Source: CAZMNF01 sp964567595
GTDB taxonomy: Bacteria; Bipolaricaulota; Bipolaricaulia; RBG-16-55-9
Direction: 5' to 3'
Assembly (NCBI GenBank): GCA_964567595.1
Contig: CAZMNF010000003.1
Span: 25,948 to 89,947 of the forward strand
Length of the DNA: 64,000 bases
Each line of letters begins with the position of its first letter. Positions within the stretch are counted from its first letter, which is position 1. The position numbers were made by a program, and so were the translations under genes. Below, in pieces: positions 8,379 to 17,540 of the stretch. The notes below the pieces were generated by a model. It was not told the origin of the DNA and searched no databases. It saw nothing but the letters and a program-made list of their open reading frames with translations.

Positions 8379-9257
8379 CTATCCGATCGGCGTGCCGGTA
8401 TCGGGCTGGCCCGTAATCGCCATGAACCGTTCACGGAGATCGTGCGTGATCGGCCCCGGGGTGCCGTCGCCGATCGGCCGCTTGTTGACGGTCACGATCG
8501 GGGCGATCTCGGCGGCCGTGCCCGTGAGGAACATCTCGTCGGCGGTGTAGAGCTGGGCCGCACCGAAGAACTGTTCCTCGACCTCGTAGCCTGCGTCCTG
8601 CGCAACGTCGATCACCGAGGCTCGCGTGATCCCGGGGAGGTTGCTCACCACCGGCGGGGTGTAGAGGGCGCCGTCCTTGATGATGAAGAGGTTGTCGGCG
8701 GTCCCCTCGGCGACGAAGCCGTTCGGGTCCAGCATGATCCCTTCGTCGACGCCGAGGTGATTCGCCTCAATGCGGGCCAGGATGTTGGCCAGATAGTTGA
8801 GCGACTTGACGCTGGGCGGCAGGCTTTCGGGGGATTTCACTCGCGTCGAGACGACCGCCGCGCTCATGCCCTTCTGATAGACCTCCTCGGGATAGAGCGA
8901 CTTCCACTCCTTGACGATAACGATGACGGAGGCGCCCTGCGTGCACTTCGTGGGATCGATGCCGAGGTCGCCCACGCCGCGCGTCACGACGGGCCGAATG
9001 TAGGCCGTGTCGACCTCATTGACCCGCAAGGTTTCTAAAATCGCCTCGCTCATCTCCTCGCGCGATAGCGGGATGTCCAATTCGATCGCTTTGGCGCTGT
9101 CGTAGAGCCGATCGAGGTGCTCCTTGAACTTGAAGACGTAGCCGTCGTAGGCACGAATTCCCTCAAAGACGCCGTCGCCGTACAAAAGTCCGTGGTCGAA
9201 GACGCTGACGCTGGCTTCGTTCTCTTCCACAAACTCGCCGTTGAGATAGGCCTTCAT
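8379..9257 (-). CDS. ilvE: branched-chain amino acid aminotransferase
   Basis: A 292-residue PLP enzyme of fold type IV, which interconverts Leu, Ile and Val with their 2-oxo acids. It has FDHGLLYGDGVFEGIRAY (residues 19-36), the PLP lysine in SVKSLNYL near 148, and the cofactor Glu in FVAEGTADN near 180. The length and the small-subunit fold fit the group I BCAT common in thermophiles and Deinococcota. The ATG at 9257 is preferred over an upstream in-frame ATG because of the ggaggg Shine-Dalgarno just before it and the family start MKAYLNGEFV. It is expressed from its own TTGACA promoter at 9346..9375. Confidence 0.92.
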   Translation of the reverse strand: MKAYLNGEFVEENEASVSVFDHGLLYGDGVFEGIRAYDGYVFKFKEHLDRLYDSAKAIELDIPLSREEMSEAILETLRVNEVDTAYIRPVVTRGVGDLGIDPTKCTQGASVIVIVKEWKSLYPEEVYQKGMSAAVVSTRVKSPESLPPSVKSLNYLANILARIEANHLGVDEGIMLDPNGFVAEGTADNLFIIKDGALYTPPVVSNLPGITRASVIDVAQDAGYEVEEQFFGAAQLYTADEMFLTGTAAEIAPIVTVNKRPIGDGTPGPITHDLRERFMAITGQPDTGTPIG

Positions 9258-9345
9258 GACGCCCTCCTTCCCTCGTGGGGCGATGCAACAGCTGGAAATG
9301 CGCAGATTGCGTATGGCCGCATGGGTCTGGACAAATGACCTCCGC

Positions 9346-9375
9346 ACTATATCGGGGCGTTGTTGAGGGTGTCAA
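9346..9375 (-). promoter_or_regulatory. ilvE promoter
   Basis: On the minus strand: TTGACA (9375..9370), 18-base spacer, TATAGT (9351..9346). It gives a leader of about 80 bases before the ilvE ATG. I see no leader peptide rich in Leu, Ile or Val and no convincing T-box or attenuator in that leader. Confidence 0.6.
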
Positions 9376-9395
9376 CAGAACGAGGCATCCCCTGT

Positions 9396-9635
9396 TCAGA
9401 GGACGAACCCGACGAGCAGCCCGATCGCGACGGCCCAGAAGCCCGCGCCGACGTAGAAGCTGAGCTCCTCAAACAGCGAAGATCGCGATTCTGTTTCGTC
9501 CTGACGCCGGGCCAACCGAGGGCGATCGCGCCCGAGCGTGACGGCCCAGAGGATGAGCTCGCCCGTGGCGTAACAGAGGACGTGAGCGAGGAACCAGAGC
9601 AGCCCGTAGACGAGCACTTCCAGGATCGCAACCAT
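9396..9635 (-). CDS. small two-helix membrane protein
   Basis: 79 residues, predicted to cross the membrane twice (about 4-33 and 60-79) with a charged Arg/Asp/Glu cytoplasmic segment (GRDRPRLARRQDETESRSS) between. No family is recognised. Support for a real gene comes from a -10/-35 pair just upstream (9660..9688), a gagg ribosome site and a composition typical of membrane proteins. It lies between the divergent argF operon and ilvE. Confidence 0.6.
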   Translation of the reverse strand: MVAILEVLVYGLLWFLAHVLCYATGELILWAVTLGRDRPRLARRQDETESRSSLFEELSFYVGAGFWAVAIGLLVGFVL

Positions 9636-9659
9636 TGCGGTTTCCTCGTTGAGTCACTC

Positions 9660-9688
9660 ACAATAAGCGATCCATTCCTTGTTGGCAA
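9660..9688 (-). promoter_or_regulatory. Promoter of the small membrane protein gene
   Basis: Minus strand TTGCCA (9688..9683), 17-base spacer, TATTGT (9665..9660); predicted start near 9653, 18 bases before the ATG at 9635. Confidence 0.5.
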
Positions 9689-9709
9689 GTCACGAGGTGC
9701 CCGATGGCG

Positions 9710-9740
9710 TTGGACCCCGCGTTCGACGCTGTGCTAAGCT
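9710..9740 (+). promoter_or_regulatory. argF operon promoter with extended -10
   Basis: TTGGAC (9710..9715), 19-base spacer, TAAGCT (9735..9740) preceded by TGC, an extended -10. The start would be near 9747, with a caaggaggg Shine-Dalgarno in the short leader before the ATG at 9768. Confidence 0.5.
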
Positions 9741-9767
9741 CCCGGCAAGGAGGGCGTTTCAATCGTC

Positions 9768-10675
<908 letters not shown>

Positions 10676-10679
<4 letters not shown>

Positions 10680-11434
10680 CGATGGAACTCCATCAAGTGG
10701 TAGACTATCTCGACGATTATCTGAAGACTTCAGAAATCCCGGACGCCCCCGTGGCGCTCAACGGGCTCCAAGTTGAAGGGACGCGCGACATTCAGACCGT
10801 CGCCACGGCCACCGACGCCTGCACGGCGACGATCCAAGAAGCCATCGATCGCGATGCCGATCTGATGATCGTCCACCACGGGCTGTTCTGGGGCGGGCTC
10901 CAGCCGTTGACGGGAGTCCGAATGCGGCCGTTCAAAGCCCTCCTCGACCACGGCATCGCGCTCTATTCCGCCCATCTTCCCTTGGATGTTCACCCCGACC
11001 TTGGCAACAACGCGGTGCTGCTCGCGCAATTGGGCTTTGCACCGTCCGGCCGCTTCGGGACGGACGATGATCTGGAGTTGGGACTGTGGGCCGAGGTCGA
11101 TATCCGACGCCATGAGCTGATCGGGCGGATGCAGGCGCTGTTGGGCGATCACGTCCTGGCCATCGGCAAAGGGCCTGAACACATTGAACGACTTGGTCTC
11201 ATCACGGGCGGCGCCGGAAAATTCATTCACGAGGCCCACGAGCGCGAACTGGATGCGTTCATCACCGGCGAAGCCAAGCATCCCGAGGCCGTGGCCGCGG
11301 AAGAGTACGGCGTCAACTTGATGTTGGGCGGCCACTACGCGACCGAAACGTTCGGCCCGCACGCGCTCGGCGAGCACCTGAGTGAGCGATTCGGTCTGGC
11401 GCACACGTTCATCGACCATCCCTTTCCGACGTAA
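10676..11434 (+). CDS. Nif3-like dinuclear metal-center hexameric protein (YbgI family)
   Basis: 252 residues from the GTG that overlaps the argF stop; an ATG two codons downstream (10682) is an equal alternative. Family motifs are NGLQVEG near 25-35, the metal-binding VHHGLFWGG near 65, SAHLPLDVHPDLGNN near 97, FITGEAKHPEA near 200 and GGHYATETFG near 220. Nif3/YbgI proteins form toroid hexamers with two metals per subunit. Some have been linked to GTP cyclohydrolase-like or folate-related chemistry, but the general role is unsettled. Coupling to argF is by gene order only. Confidence 0.85.
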
Positions 11435-11439
11435 CGCCG

Positions 11440-11964
11440 ATGAAGTTGGCGCTGACCGGCCCGCCGAGCTCGGGCAAGACGACGCTCTGCCAGCGGCTTG
11501 TTGAGACGCTGGACTTGACCATCGGCGGCATCCTGACCCAAGAGATGCGCGGATCCGATGGAGGGCGCTCCGGATTTGCGATTCGCGACCTGTCGACGGG
11601 GATGGAAGGGACCCTCGCCTCGACCGAACGATCCCACGGTCCGCGCGTCGGGAAATATCGGGTTCATCTGGACGACCTCGAACGAGTCGCGACCCCAGCG
11701 ATCGAGATGGCCTTGGTGCGAGCTGATCTGATTGTCATCGACGAGGTCGCCCCGATGGAACTCCAAAGCGAGGCGTTCGTCGACGTGACCGAGCAAGCCT
11801 TGGCCTCGGATCGTCCCTTGCTCGTCACGTTCAAGGGCGGACGTGGGCATCCGCTCGTGCAGCGGATCAGGGATATGTGTGAGATACACAGACTTACGAC
11901 AGAGACCCGCGATGCGCTTTTTGACACCCTGAGCCGACGATTGTCGGTCCTGGGAGCCGATTGA
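11440..11964 (+). CDS. nucleoside-triphosphatase, THEP1 family
   Basis: 174 residues. Walker A is GPPSSGKTTL (7-16), Walker B is LIVIDEVAPMEL near 97, and a GGILTQEMR segment near 30 matches the family pattern (GGfxTxEvR). THEP1 enzymes hydrolyse NTPs, preferring ATP and GTP, and their physiological role is unclear; human cancer-related NTPase is a homologue. It starts 5 bases after the Nif3-like gene and its TGA overlaps the hutG ATG (TGATG), so it is embedded in this operon. Confidence 0.85.
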   Translation: MKLALTGPPSSGKTTLCQRLVETLDLTIGGILTQEMRGSDGGRSGFAIRDLSTGMEGTLASTERSHGPRVGKYRVHLDDLERVATPAIEMALVRADLIVIDEVAPMELQSEAFVDVTEQALASDRPLLVTFKGGRGHPLVQRIRDMCEIHRLTTETRDALFDTLSRRLSVLGAD

Positions 11965-12992
11965 TGGACTTGTCGATTGCTCATCAGTCGCATCATGTGC
12001 TCCTCGGCTGCCCCTTCGACAACGGCATCCGCTCCATGCTCCGCTACGGTCGCGGCGTCACGGGCGCGGCCGACGGCCCGCGCGCGGTCCTGGACGCCCT
12101 TCGATCCGAGCATCCGGACGTTGCCGCCCAGGTCGATGCCCAGATGCTCGATCTGGCCCGATTCAACCTTCCCGTCGAGCGCGACCGTCTTGAAAATCCC
12201 GCGTTCACCGCGCACCAGTTGGAAAGCACCCTTGCTGCCCACGACGAGATCGAGCGGGCCGCCGCCGAGATCGCCCGAGCCGGCCGGATTCCCCTGGGCA
12301 TCGGCGGCGACCACTCCATCACGTATTCCCTAGCACGCGGACGGATGACGTCGTCCCCTCATCAAGCTTGGGGATTGATCTACGTCGATGCCCATCTCGA
12401 CCTGCGTGCCTGGAATGTCGAGGACGGGGAAGACGTTATCAGCAGCGGCAACGCCTTCTGGCGGCTGCTCAACGATCCAGCGGTTCCCTTGTCGGGTGAA
12501 AATGTCGTCGCGCTCGGGATTCTGCCGTCGGACTCGGACGTCTACACAACCCTAGCGGAACGAGCGAAGGACTACGGCATGACCGTCGTCCCCCGATCCG
12601 CCGTCTCGGAGCAGGGCATCGATACCCTTGTCTCCGAAGCGCTCCGTCAAGCCGGACACGGCACGGAGGCCGTCTACGTCAGCCTCGACATGGACGCGCT
12701 CGATCGGTCGATCGCACCCGGCGTCAGCGCGCCCAATCCGAATGGCCTCACGAGCGACGAGCTATTTGGGATCATCGACGGACTGGCCCGCGACGCGCGC
12801 GCGATCGGCTTTGACGTCGTGGAGACGTCCTCCCGAGAGCAAGCCTGGTTCGAGGTCGTGGACGGCGAGGACCGCTCGGAGACCGAAGCTGAGCGGCAAG
12901 ACGCATTGGCTGAGACGGCTCGAACGGCAGCCGATGGGATCGCACGGTTCGTTCAGCGCAAGTCCGAGTTGGCCCGTGACCAAGCGAGCTGA
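11964..12992 (+). CDS. hutG: formimidoylglutamase (HutG, ureohydrolase fold)
   Basis: 342 residues of the arginase/agmatinase fold. Metal ligands are in GGDHSITY near residue 114, DAHLDLR near 141 and SLDMDALD near 239. The following APGVSAPNPNGL matches HutG rather than agmatinase (APGTGTP), and hutI plus hutU lie next door. It should convert formiminoglutamate to glutamate and formamide, the last step of the four-step histidine route. The start is the ATG overlapping the THEP1 stop. The last 40 bases overlap the 3' end of hutI on the opposite strand. Arginase or agmatinase activity is the alternative given the argF operon, but I think it less likely. Confidence 0.87.
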   Translation: MDLSIAHQSHHVLLGCPFDNGIRSMLRYGRGVTGAADGPRAVLDALRSEHPDVAAQVDAQMLDLARFNLPVERDRLENPAFTAHQLESTLAAHDEIERAAAEIARAGRIPLGIGGDHSITYSLARGRMTSSPHQAWGLIYVDAHLDLRAWNVEDGEDVISSGNAFWRLLNDPAVPLSGENVVALGILPSDSDVYTTLAERAKDYGMTVVPRSAVSEQGIDTLVSEALRQAGHGTEAVYVSLDMDALDRSIAPGVSAPNPNGLTSDELFGIIDGLARDARAIGFDVVETSSREQAWFEVVDGEDRSETEAERQDALAETARTAADGIARFVQRKSELARDQAS

Positions 12993-14161
12993 CCGCCTAC
13001 GTAGACTTGCGCTAATGGCACCTCGCCCCAGCGGTAGAACGGCTCCAAGGCGTGCGGTCCGTCCGTCACAACGAAGTCGGCGTGAGCGCCCTTTTCCAAT
13101 CGACCGAGGTCGGGTTTTCCAAGTGCGTCCGCCGTGTGAGCGGTGCCTGCGACGAGCGACTCCTCCACGCTGAGCCCGCCGAGCGCCGTCGCGAGCTGGA
13201 GCGCCAATGGGAGACTGTAAAACGGGCTGGAGCCGGGGTTGTGATCGGTCGCCACGGCGACCTTGACGCCGGCGTCCCACATCGCCCGCGCGTTGGGCAA
13301 CGCCCGCGTCAACAAGAGCGCCGCCCCCGGCAGGACCGTGCCGACGGTTCCGGCTTCGGCCAGCGCTTGCCAGTCGTCGTCCGTGGCTTTCTCCAAGTGG
13401 TCGGCGGAGAGGCCGCCGAGTTCCGCCACCATTTGTGTGGCACCGTTGCGGGAGAGCTGTTCCGTATGGGCTTTCACGGCAAGTTTTTCATTGAGTCCCG
13501 CTTCCAGGACGCGCCGAGCCTCATCGAGCGTGTAGGCCCCGCGGTCGCAGAAGACGTCCACGGCCTCGGCCAGGCCGTCCTCGGCAACCTCGGAGATCAA
13601 GTCTTGGGTAAGCATGGCCAGATAGTCAGCGCGATCCCAGGTCGTCGGGATCAGGTGCGCCAAGAACGTCGACACAACCCGCTGTGGCTCGCTGTCGGCT
13701 AAGCTTCGGATGGCACGGAGCATCCTCAGTTCGGGATCGCGCTCCATGCCGTAGCCCGACTTGATCTCGACGGTCGTGACGCCGCGTGACAGAAAGCCTC
13801 GTAAGCGCCCTTGCGCGAGCGAGACGAGCTCGTCCTCCGAGGCCTGCCGCGTTGCCTCAGTCGTGGCATGGATGCCACCGCCCGCATCCATGAGCTCCTC
13901 GTAGCTTGCGCCGCGCGAGCGCATGGCGTACTCCTCGATGCGCGTGCCGGCCCAAATCGCGTGCGTGTGGGAGTCGACGAGCCCGGGCAGGACGCCACGC
14001 CCGCCTAGGTCCTCCATCGGCCACGCCGCATGCGCCGTCGGCAGGCCGGATTGGGGGCCGACCCAGACGATGCGTCCATCTTCGACGGCAATCGCCGCGT
14101 CGGTAACGCGCTGGAACGGCGTGTACAGCTCGGCAACCCCGGTGAAAATTTGCTGATCCAT
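12953..14161 (-). CDS. hutI: imidazolonepropionase
   Basis: A 402-residue amidohydrolase that opens 4-imidazolone-5-propionate to formiminoglutamate. The metal motif is LPGLVDSHTHAIWAGTR near residue 62 (HxH), with YEELMDAGGGIHATTEATR near 86 and KAHTEQLSRNG near 232; the late metal Asp is in VAVATDHNPGS near 314. The length is right for HutI. It is downstream of hutU on the minus strand with a 15-base gap, so the two share a transcript. The 3' ends of hutI and hutG overlap tail to tail by 40 bases. Confidence 0.94.
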   Translation of the reverse strand: MDQQIFTGVAELYTPFQRVTDAAIAVEDGRIVWVGPQSGLPTAHAAWPMEDLGGRGVLPGLVDSHTHAIWAGTRIEEYAMRSRGASYEELMDAGGGIHATTEATRQASEDELVSLAQGRLRGFLSRGVTTVEIKSGYGMERDPELRMLRAIRSLADSEPQRVVSTFLAHLIPTTWDRADYLAMLTQDLISEVAEDGLAEAVDVFCDRGAYTLDEARRVLEAGLNEKLAVKAHTEQLSRNGATQMVAELGGLSADHLEKATDDDWQALAEAGTVGTVLPGAALLLTRALPNARAMWDAGVKVAVATDHNPGSSPFYSLPLALQLATALGGLSVEESLVAGTAHTADALGKPDLGRLEKGAHADFVVTDGPHALEPFYRWGEVPLAQVYVGGQLAWSRANSDLR

Positions 14162-14176
14162 CGCCCTCGTTCCCCT

Positions 14177-15847
14177 TCAGCCCAGTCTCGGCATTCGCAG
14201 GTCGGTCCGTCGGGCCGTGGCCATGGCGTCCTCGTAGCCGGCGTCCGCATGCCGGACGACGCCCATGCCCGGATCGTAGGTAAGCACACGCTGCAGCCGC
14301 CGTTCGGCCTCGTCGGTCCCGTCAGCGACGACGACCATGCCGGCGTGGATCGCCTTGCCGATGCCGACGCCGCCGCCGTGGTGGACCGACACCCAAGTGG
14401 CGCCGCCGACCGCGTTGAGCAGTGCGTTCAGAACGGGCCAGTCGGCGATGGCGTCGGAGCCGTCCTTCATCCCTTCGGTCTCCCGATAGGGCGAGGCCAC
14501 CGAGCCCGCATCGAGGTGATCGCGCCCAATGACGATGGGCGCCCTCACCTCGCCCTTGCGCACCAGGTCGTTGAAGACGCGGCCGGCCCGCTCTCGCTCG
14601 CCGTAGCCGAGCCAGCAGATCCGCGAGGGCAACCCCTGGAACTGGACGCGCTCCTGGGCCATCCGGATCCAGCGATGGAGCGACTCGTCCTCGGGAAAGA
14701 GGTCCAATATCGCTTCGTCGGTCCGGTAGATGTCCGCCGGATCGCCCGACAGCGCCACCCAGCGGAACGGCCCCTTGCCCCGACAGAACATCGGACGAAT
14801 GAACGCGGGAACGAAGCCGGGAAACGCCTGGTTGGCGCCGTCGAGACCGCCCTGCTCGGCCTGCGCGCGGAGGCTGTTGCCGTAGTCGAAGACGACGGCG
14901 CCTGCGCCTTGCAGATCGATCATCGCCTGGACATGGCGAACCATGGATTCGTAGCTCTGCTCGACGTACCGATCGGGGTCGGACTCGCGCAGGCGCTGTG
15001 CCTCATCGAAGGTCATGTGCCGGGGCACGTAGCCGTACAGCTCGTCATGCGCCGAGGTCTGATCGGTCACCGCATCGGGAACGCGGTTCCGCCGGACCAG
15101 CTCGGGGTAGACCTCGGCGGCGTTGCCGACAAGCCCGACCGAGATCGGCTCGCCCGAGGAGCGATGCTCGTCGATGATCTCGAGCGCCTCGTCGAGGCTC
15201 TCGGTCGACGTGTCCAGATAGCCCGTTTGGAGACGGCGTTCGATCTTGTCCGGGTTGATCTCGACGATCAACCCGATGCCCCCGTTCATCGTGATGGCCA
15301 GCGGCTGCGCGCCGCCCATTTCCCCCAGTCCTGCTGTGAGGACAAAACGGCCCTCCAGCGAGCCATTGAAGTGCTGCCGGGCCATTTCGGCCAGCGTCTC
15401 GAACGTCCCTTGGAGAATGCCCTGCGTGCCGATGTAGATCCACGAACCGGCCGTCATCTGGCCGTACATGATCAACCCTTGGCGCTCCAGCTCACGGAAC
15501 TGGTCCCAATTGGCCCACTCGGGGACCAACAACGAGTTGGCGATCAGCACCCGCGGCGCGTCCTCGAAGGTCTTGAACACCGCCACGGGTTTGCCGGATT
15601 GGATGAGCAGCGTGTCGTCGGTCTCCATCGATCGGAGCGTGTCGACGATGGCGTGGTAGTCGTCCCACGTTCGGGCCGCGCGGCCGGTGCCGCCGTAGAC
15701 GATGAGATTGGCCGGGTCGCCGGCAACGTCGGGATCGAGGTTGTTCATCAGCATCCGCATGGGCGCCTCCAGGAGCCAGTCCTGGCAGCGCAGCTCCGTC
15801 CCACGCGGCGCGCGGATCTCCGGCGCTCGACTCGATGGCGCGTTCAT
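14177..15847 (-). CDS. hutU: urocanate hydratase
   Basis: A 556-residue NAD-dependent enzyme converting urocanate to imidazolonepropionate. Typical segments are LIVYGGTGRAARTWDDYHAI near 48, SGKPVAVFKT near 84, GQMTAGSWIYIGTQGI near 128 and GLGEMGGAQPLA near 170 in the NAD-binding region. The length is standard for HutU. The ribosome site is a purine run (gaggcgagggg) before the ATG. It is followed by hutI; the histidine ammonia-lyase gene hutH is not in the window. Confidence 0.96.
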   Translation of the reverse strand: MNAPSSRAPEIRAPRGTELRCQDWLLEAPMRMLMNNLDPDVAGDPANLIVYGGTGRAARTWDDYHAIVDTLRSMETDDTLLIQSGKPVAVFKTFEDAPRVLIANSLLVPEWANWDQFRELERQGLIMYGQMTAGSWIYIGTQGILQGTFETLAEMARQHFNGSLEGRFVLTAGLGEMGGAQPLAITMNGGIGLIVEINPDKIERRLQTGYLDTSTESLDEALEIIDEHRSSGEPISVGLVGNAAEVYPELVRRNRVPDAVTDQTSAHDELYGYVPRHMTFDEAQRLRESDPDRYVEQSYESMVRHVQAMIDLQGAGAVVFDYGNSLRAQAEQGGLDGANQAFPGFVPAFIRPMFCRGKGPFRWVALSGDPADIYRTDEAILDLFPEDESLHRWIRMAQERVQFQGLPSRICWLGYGERERAGRVFNDLVRKGEVRAPIVIGRDHLDAGSVASPYRETEGMKDGSDAIADWPVLNALLNAVGGATWVSVHHGGGVGIGKAIHAGMVVVADGTDEAERRLQRVLTYDPGMGVVRHADAGYEDAMATARRTDLRMPRLG

Positions 15848-15868
15848 CTCCCCTCGCCTCCTCCTGGC

Positions 15869-16936
15869 TCAATTCGGCTCAAAGGCCTGAATCCGATGGT
15901 TGTCCGAGTCGGCAATGACGATCGTTCCGTCGGGGGCGACGGCGATCCCCTTGGGAAAGAGGAACTCGCCATGTCCGGCGTCGGTGTCACAGCCTTCCCC
16001 TTGTGGGATCTCCTCGCTCTCCAACCCATGAAGTGCGCACTTGTTGCCCCACTTGCCCTGGAACTCGCCCTCACTGTTGAAGATCTGGACGCGGTTGTTC
16101 CCCTGGTCGAGGACGTAGACCGTCCCGCTGTTGCCGACCGCAATCCCGAAGGGCATGTCGAACTGGCCGTTGCCGGCGTCCGTCTCGCATCCCTCGCCGG
16201 ACTGGAGATCACAGCGCGATCCGAAGCTCGTCTCGAACGATCCCTCGGGCGCAAAGACCTGCACGCGGTGATTGCCGTTGTCGGTCACGAATAGCCGACG
16301 GTTGTGGAACGCCACGTCGGCGGGGAAGTTGAACTGGCCGTCAGCCGTGCCATTCGATCCCCAGGCACGGATGAAGTCGCCGAGGGGATCGAACACCTGA
16401 ACCCGGTGATTCATCACGTCGGCGACGAAAACCCGCCCCGAGCCGTCGGTGGCGATGCCGACCGGCAGGTTGAACTGGCCCGAATCCGTCCCCGAGCTGC
16501 CCCAGGACGTGCGGAACTCGCCGCTCGGCGAGAACGCCTGGACGCGATCGTTGCCGGAGTCCGTGACGTAGACGGTATCGGTGACCGGCGCATACGCGAT
16601 GCCCTCGGGCGCGTTGAACTGGCCTTGGCCATCGGCGTCGTCGCATCCGTCGCCTGAGGCCAAGTCGCAGAACGACCCCCATTGATTGAGGAATTCGCCG
16701 TCTGGATTGAAGACCTGGACACGGTCATTGTTCGTGTCTGCCACGTAGATACGACCGTCGCTGGCGATCGCCACCCCTTCGGGCGCATCGAACTGGCCCG
16801 GTTCCTCGCCGGGTTCGCCCCATGCTTGGGTGAACTCGACCGTTGAGGCCGGTTGGGCCCAGCCGGTGGCGAACGCCGCCAGGGCCAACATGAGCGCGAT
16901 GAGGAGGCCGCGTCGACGGATCGAGGTCGGGATCAT
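15869..16936 (-). CDS. secreted NHL-repeat beta-propeller protein
   Basis: 355 residues with a signal peptide (Arg-rich start, hydrophobic 10-23, cleavage after GWAQ near 26). About six NHL repeats of some 45-55 residues follow, each with a GxxGxGQFxxPxGIA-like turn and a xVxVxDxxNxRVQVF strand (for example ADTNNDRVQVF, TDSGNDRVQAF, ADVMNHRVQVF, TDNGNHRVQVF, DQGNNRVQIF, ADSDNHRIQAF). Some blades carry a Cys pair (CDLASGDGC, CDLQSGEGC), probably disulfide loops. The start at 16936 is chosen because it has ggaggg upstream and begins the signal peptide. Ligand unknown; such proteins are commonly extracellular. Confidence 0.8.
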   Translation of the reverse strand: MIPTSIRRRGLLIALMLALAAFATGWAQPASTVEFTQAWGEPGEEPGQFDAPEGVAIASDGRIYVADTNNDRVQVFNPDGEFLNQWGSFCDLASGDGCDDADGQGQFNAPEGIAYAPVTDTVYVTDSGNDRVQAFSPSGEFRTSWGSSGTDSGQFNLPVGIATDGSGRVFVADVMNHRVQVFDPLGDFIRAWGSNGTADGQFNFPADVAFHNRRLFVTDNGNHRVQVFAPEGSFETSFGSRCDLQSGEGCETDAGNGQFDMPFGIAVGNSGTVYVLDQGNNRVQIFNSEGEFQGKWGNKCALHGLESEEIPQGEGCDTDAGHGEFLFPKGIAVAPDGTIVIADSDNHRIQAFEPN

Positions 16937-16975
16937 GGCATCAGCCCTCCTGCTATTGGGATCCGGATCGCGGGC

Positions 16976-17005
16976 AGGGTAGACGACGGGCCGGACGACG
17001 CACAA
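16976..17005 (-). promoter_or_regulatory. Possible promoter of the NHL-repeat gene
   Basis: Minus strand TTGTGC (17005..17000), 18-base spacer, TACCCT (16981..16976); the start would be near 16969, about 33 bases before the ATG at 16936. Confidence 0.35.
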
Positions 17006-17036
17006 TGGCTCGTCTCAGGCGACCGTGCCGTGGCGG

Positions 17037-17052
17037 TTATCGCCCCAGATAG
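17037..17052 (-). CDS. C-terminal stub of an ABC ATPase beyond the gap
   Basis: The 16 bases after the N run read YLGR followed by TAA on the minus strand. A terminal YLG is typical of LivG and LivF ATPases. They may be the end of the ATPase that starts at 17426 or of a later gene in the same cluster, because the true gap length is unknown. Confidence 0.4.
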
Positions 17053-17152
17053 NNNNNNNNNNNNNNNNNNNNNNNNNNNNNNNNNNNNNNNNNNNNNNNN
17101 NNNNNNNNNNNNNNNNNNNNNNNNNNNNNNNNNNNNNNNNNNNNNNNNNNNN
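17053..17152. other. Assembly gap of exactly 100 N
   Basis: One hundred consecutive N, the usual placeholder for a scaffold join of unknown length. It cuts an ABC ATPase gene whose visible part ends about 90 residues in, so at least several hundred bases are missing here. Confidence 0.95.
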
Positions 17153-17426
17153 CCGTGATGTCGACGCCGTCCAGATGGATCCGACCGGCGTCGGGCAGGT
17201 GCGCGCCGCTGATCAGGCGGAACGCCGTCGTCTTGCCCGCGCCGTTCGGGCCGATGAAGCCGAGGATCTCGCCCGGCGCGACGTCGAAGGACAGCGCCTG
17301 AACGGCCTGGAGGCCGCCGAACGCCTTGTTGAGCTCTGCGACCGCCAGCATCGCCTGGGTCCGCGCGTCGCCCGAATCGTGTTGGCGATGCGGCCTCTCC
17401 TCGTCCGTCTTGGGAGTCGTTACCAT
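17153..17426 (-). CDS. ABC transporter ATP-binding protein, LivG type, cut by the gap
   Basis: Only the first 91 residues are present, from the ATG at 17426. After a charged, hydrophilic extension of about 27 residues come LNKAFGGLQAVQALSF and the Walker A GPNGAGKTTAF followed by LISGAHLPDAGRIHLDGVDIT. Of ABC ATPases, LivG of branched-chain amino acid or urea uptake systems matches best (FGGLxAV, GxNGAGKTTxFNxI). The Q-loop, signature and Walker B fall in the gap. It diverges from the acyl-CoA synthetase gene. The permease and binding-protein genes expected beside it are not visible. Confidence 0.75.
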
Positions 17427-17475
17427 CGCGTGCCCCCAGGCAGGATAGCGCATCGCGCTCGCTCGAGCGAACCGT

Positions 17476-17505
17476 TTGTCGGACGCTCGCGGATCGCTTT
17501 ATGAT
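17476..17505 (+). promoter_or_regulatory. Promoter of the acyl-CoA synthetase gene
   Basis: TTGTCG (17476..17481), 18-base spacer, TATGAT (17500..17505); start near 17512 and a ggggg-rich ribosome site before the ATG at 17541. Confidence 0.5.
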
Positions 17506-17540
17506 GGGCCGCACTGCGTAATAAAGGGGGGACGCTGGGG

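Noticed and set aside
11964..12992. Agmatinase or arginase as the product instead of HutG
   Set aside because: APGVSAPNPNGL and DAHLDLR fit HutG, and hutI and hutU adjoin.
14030..16294. 754-codon frame antisense to hutI, hutU and the NHL gene
   Set aside because: It spans three well-supported minus-strand genes; a shadow.
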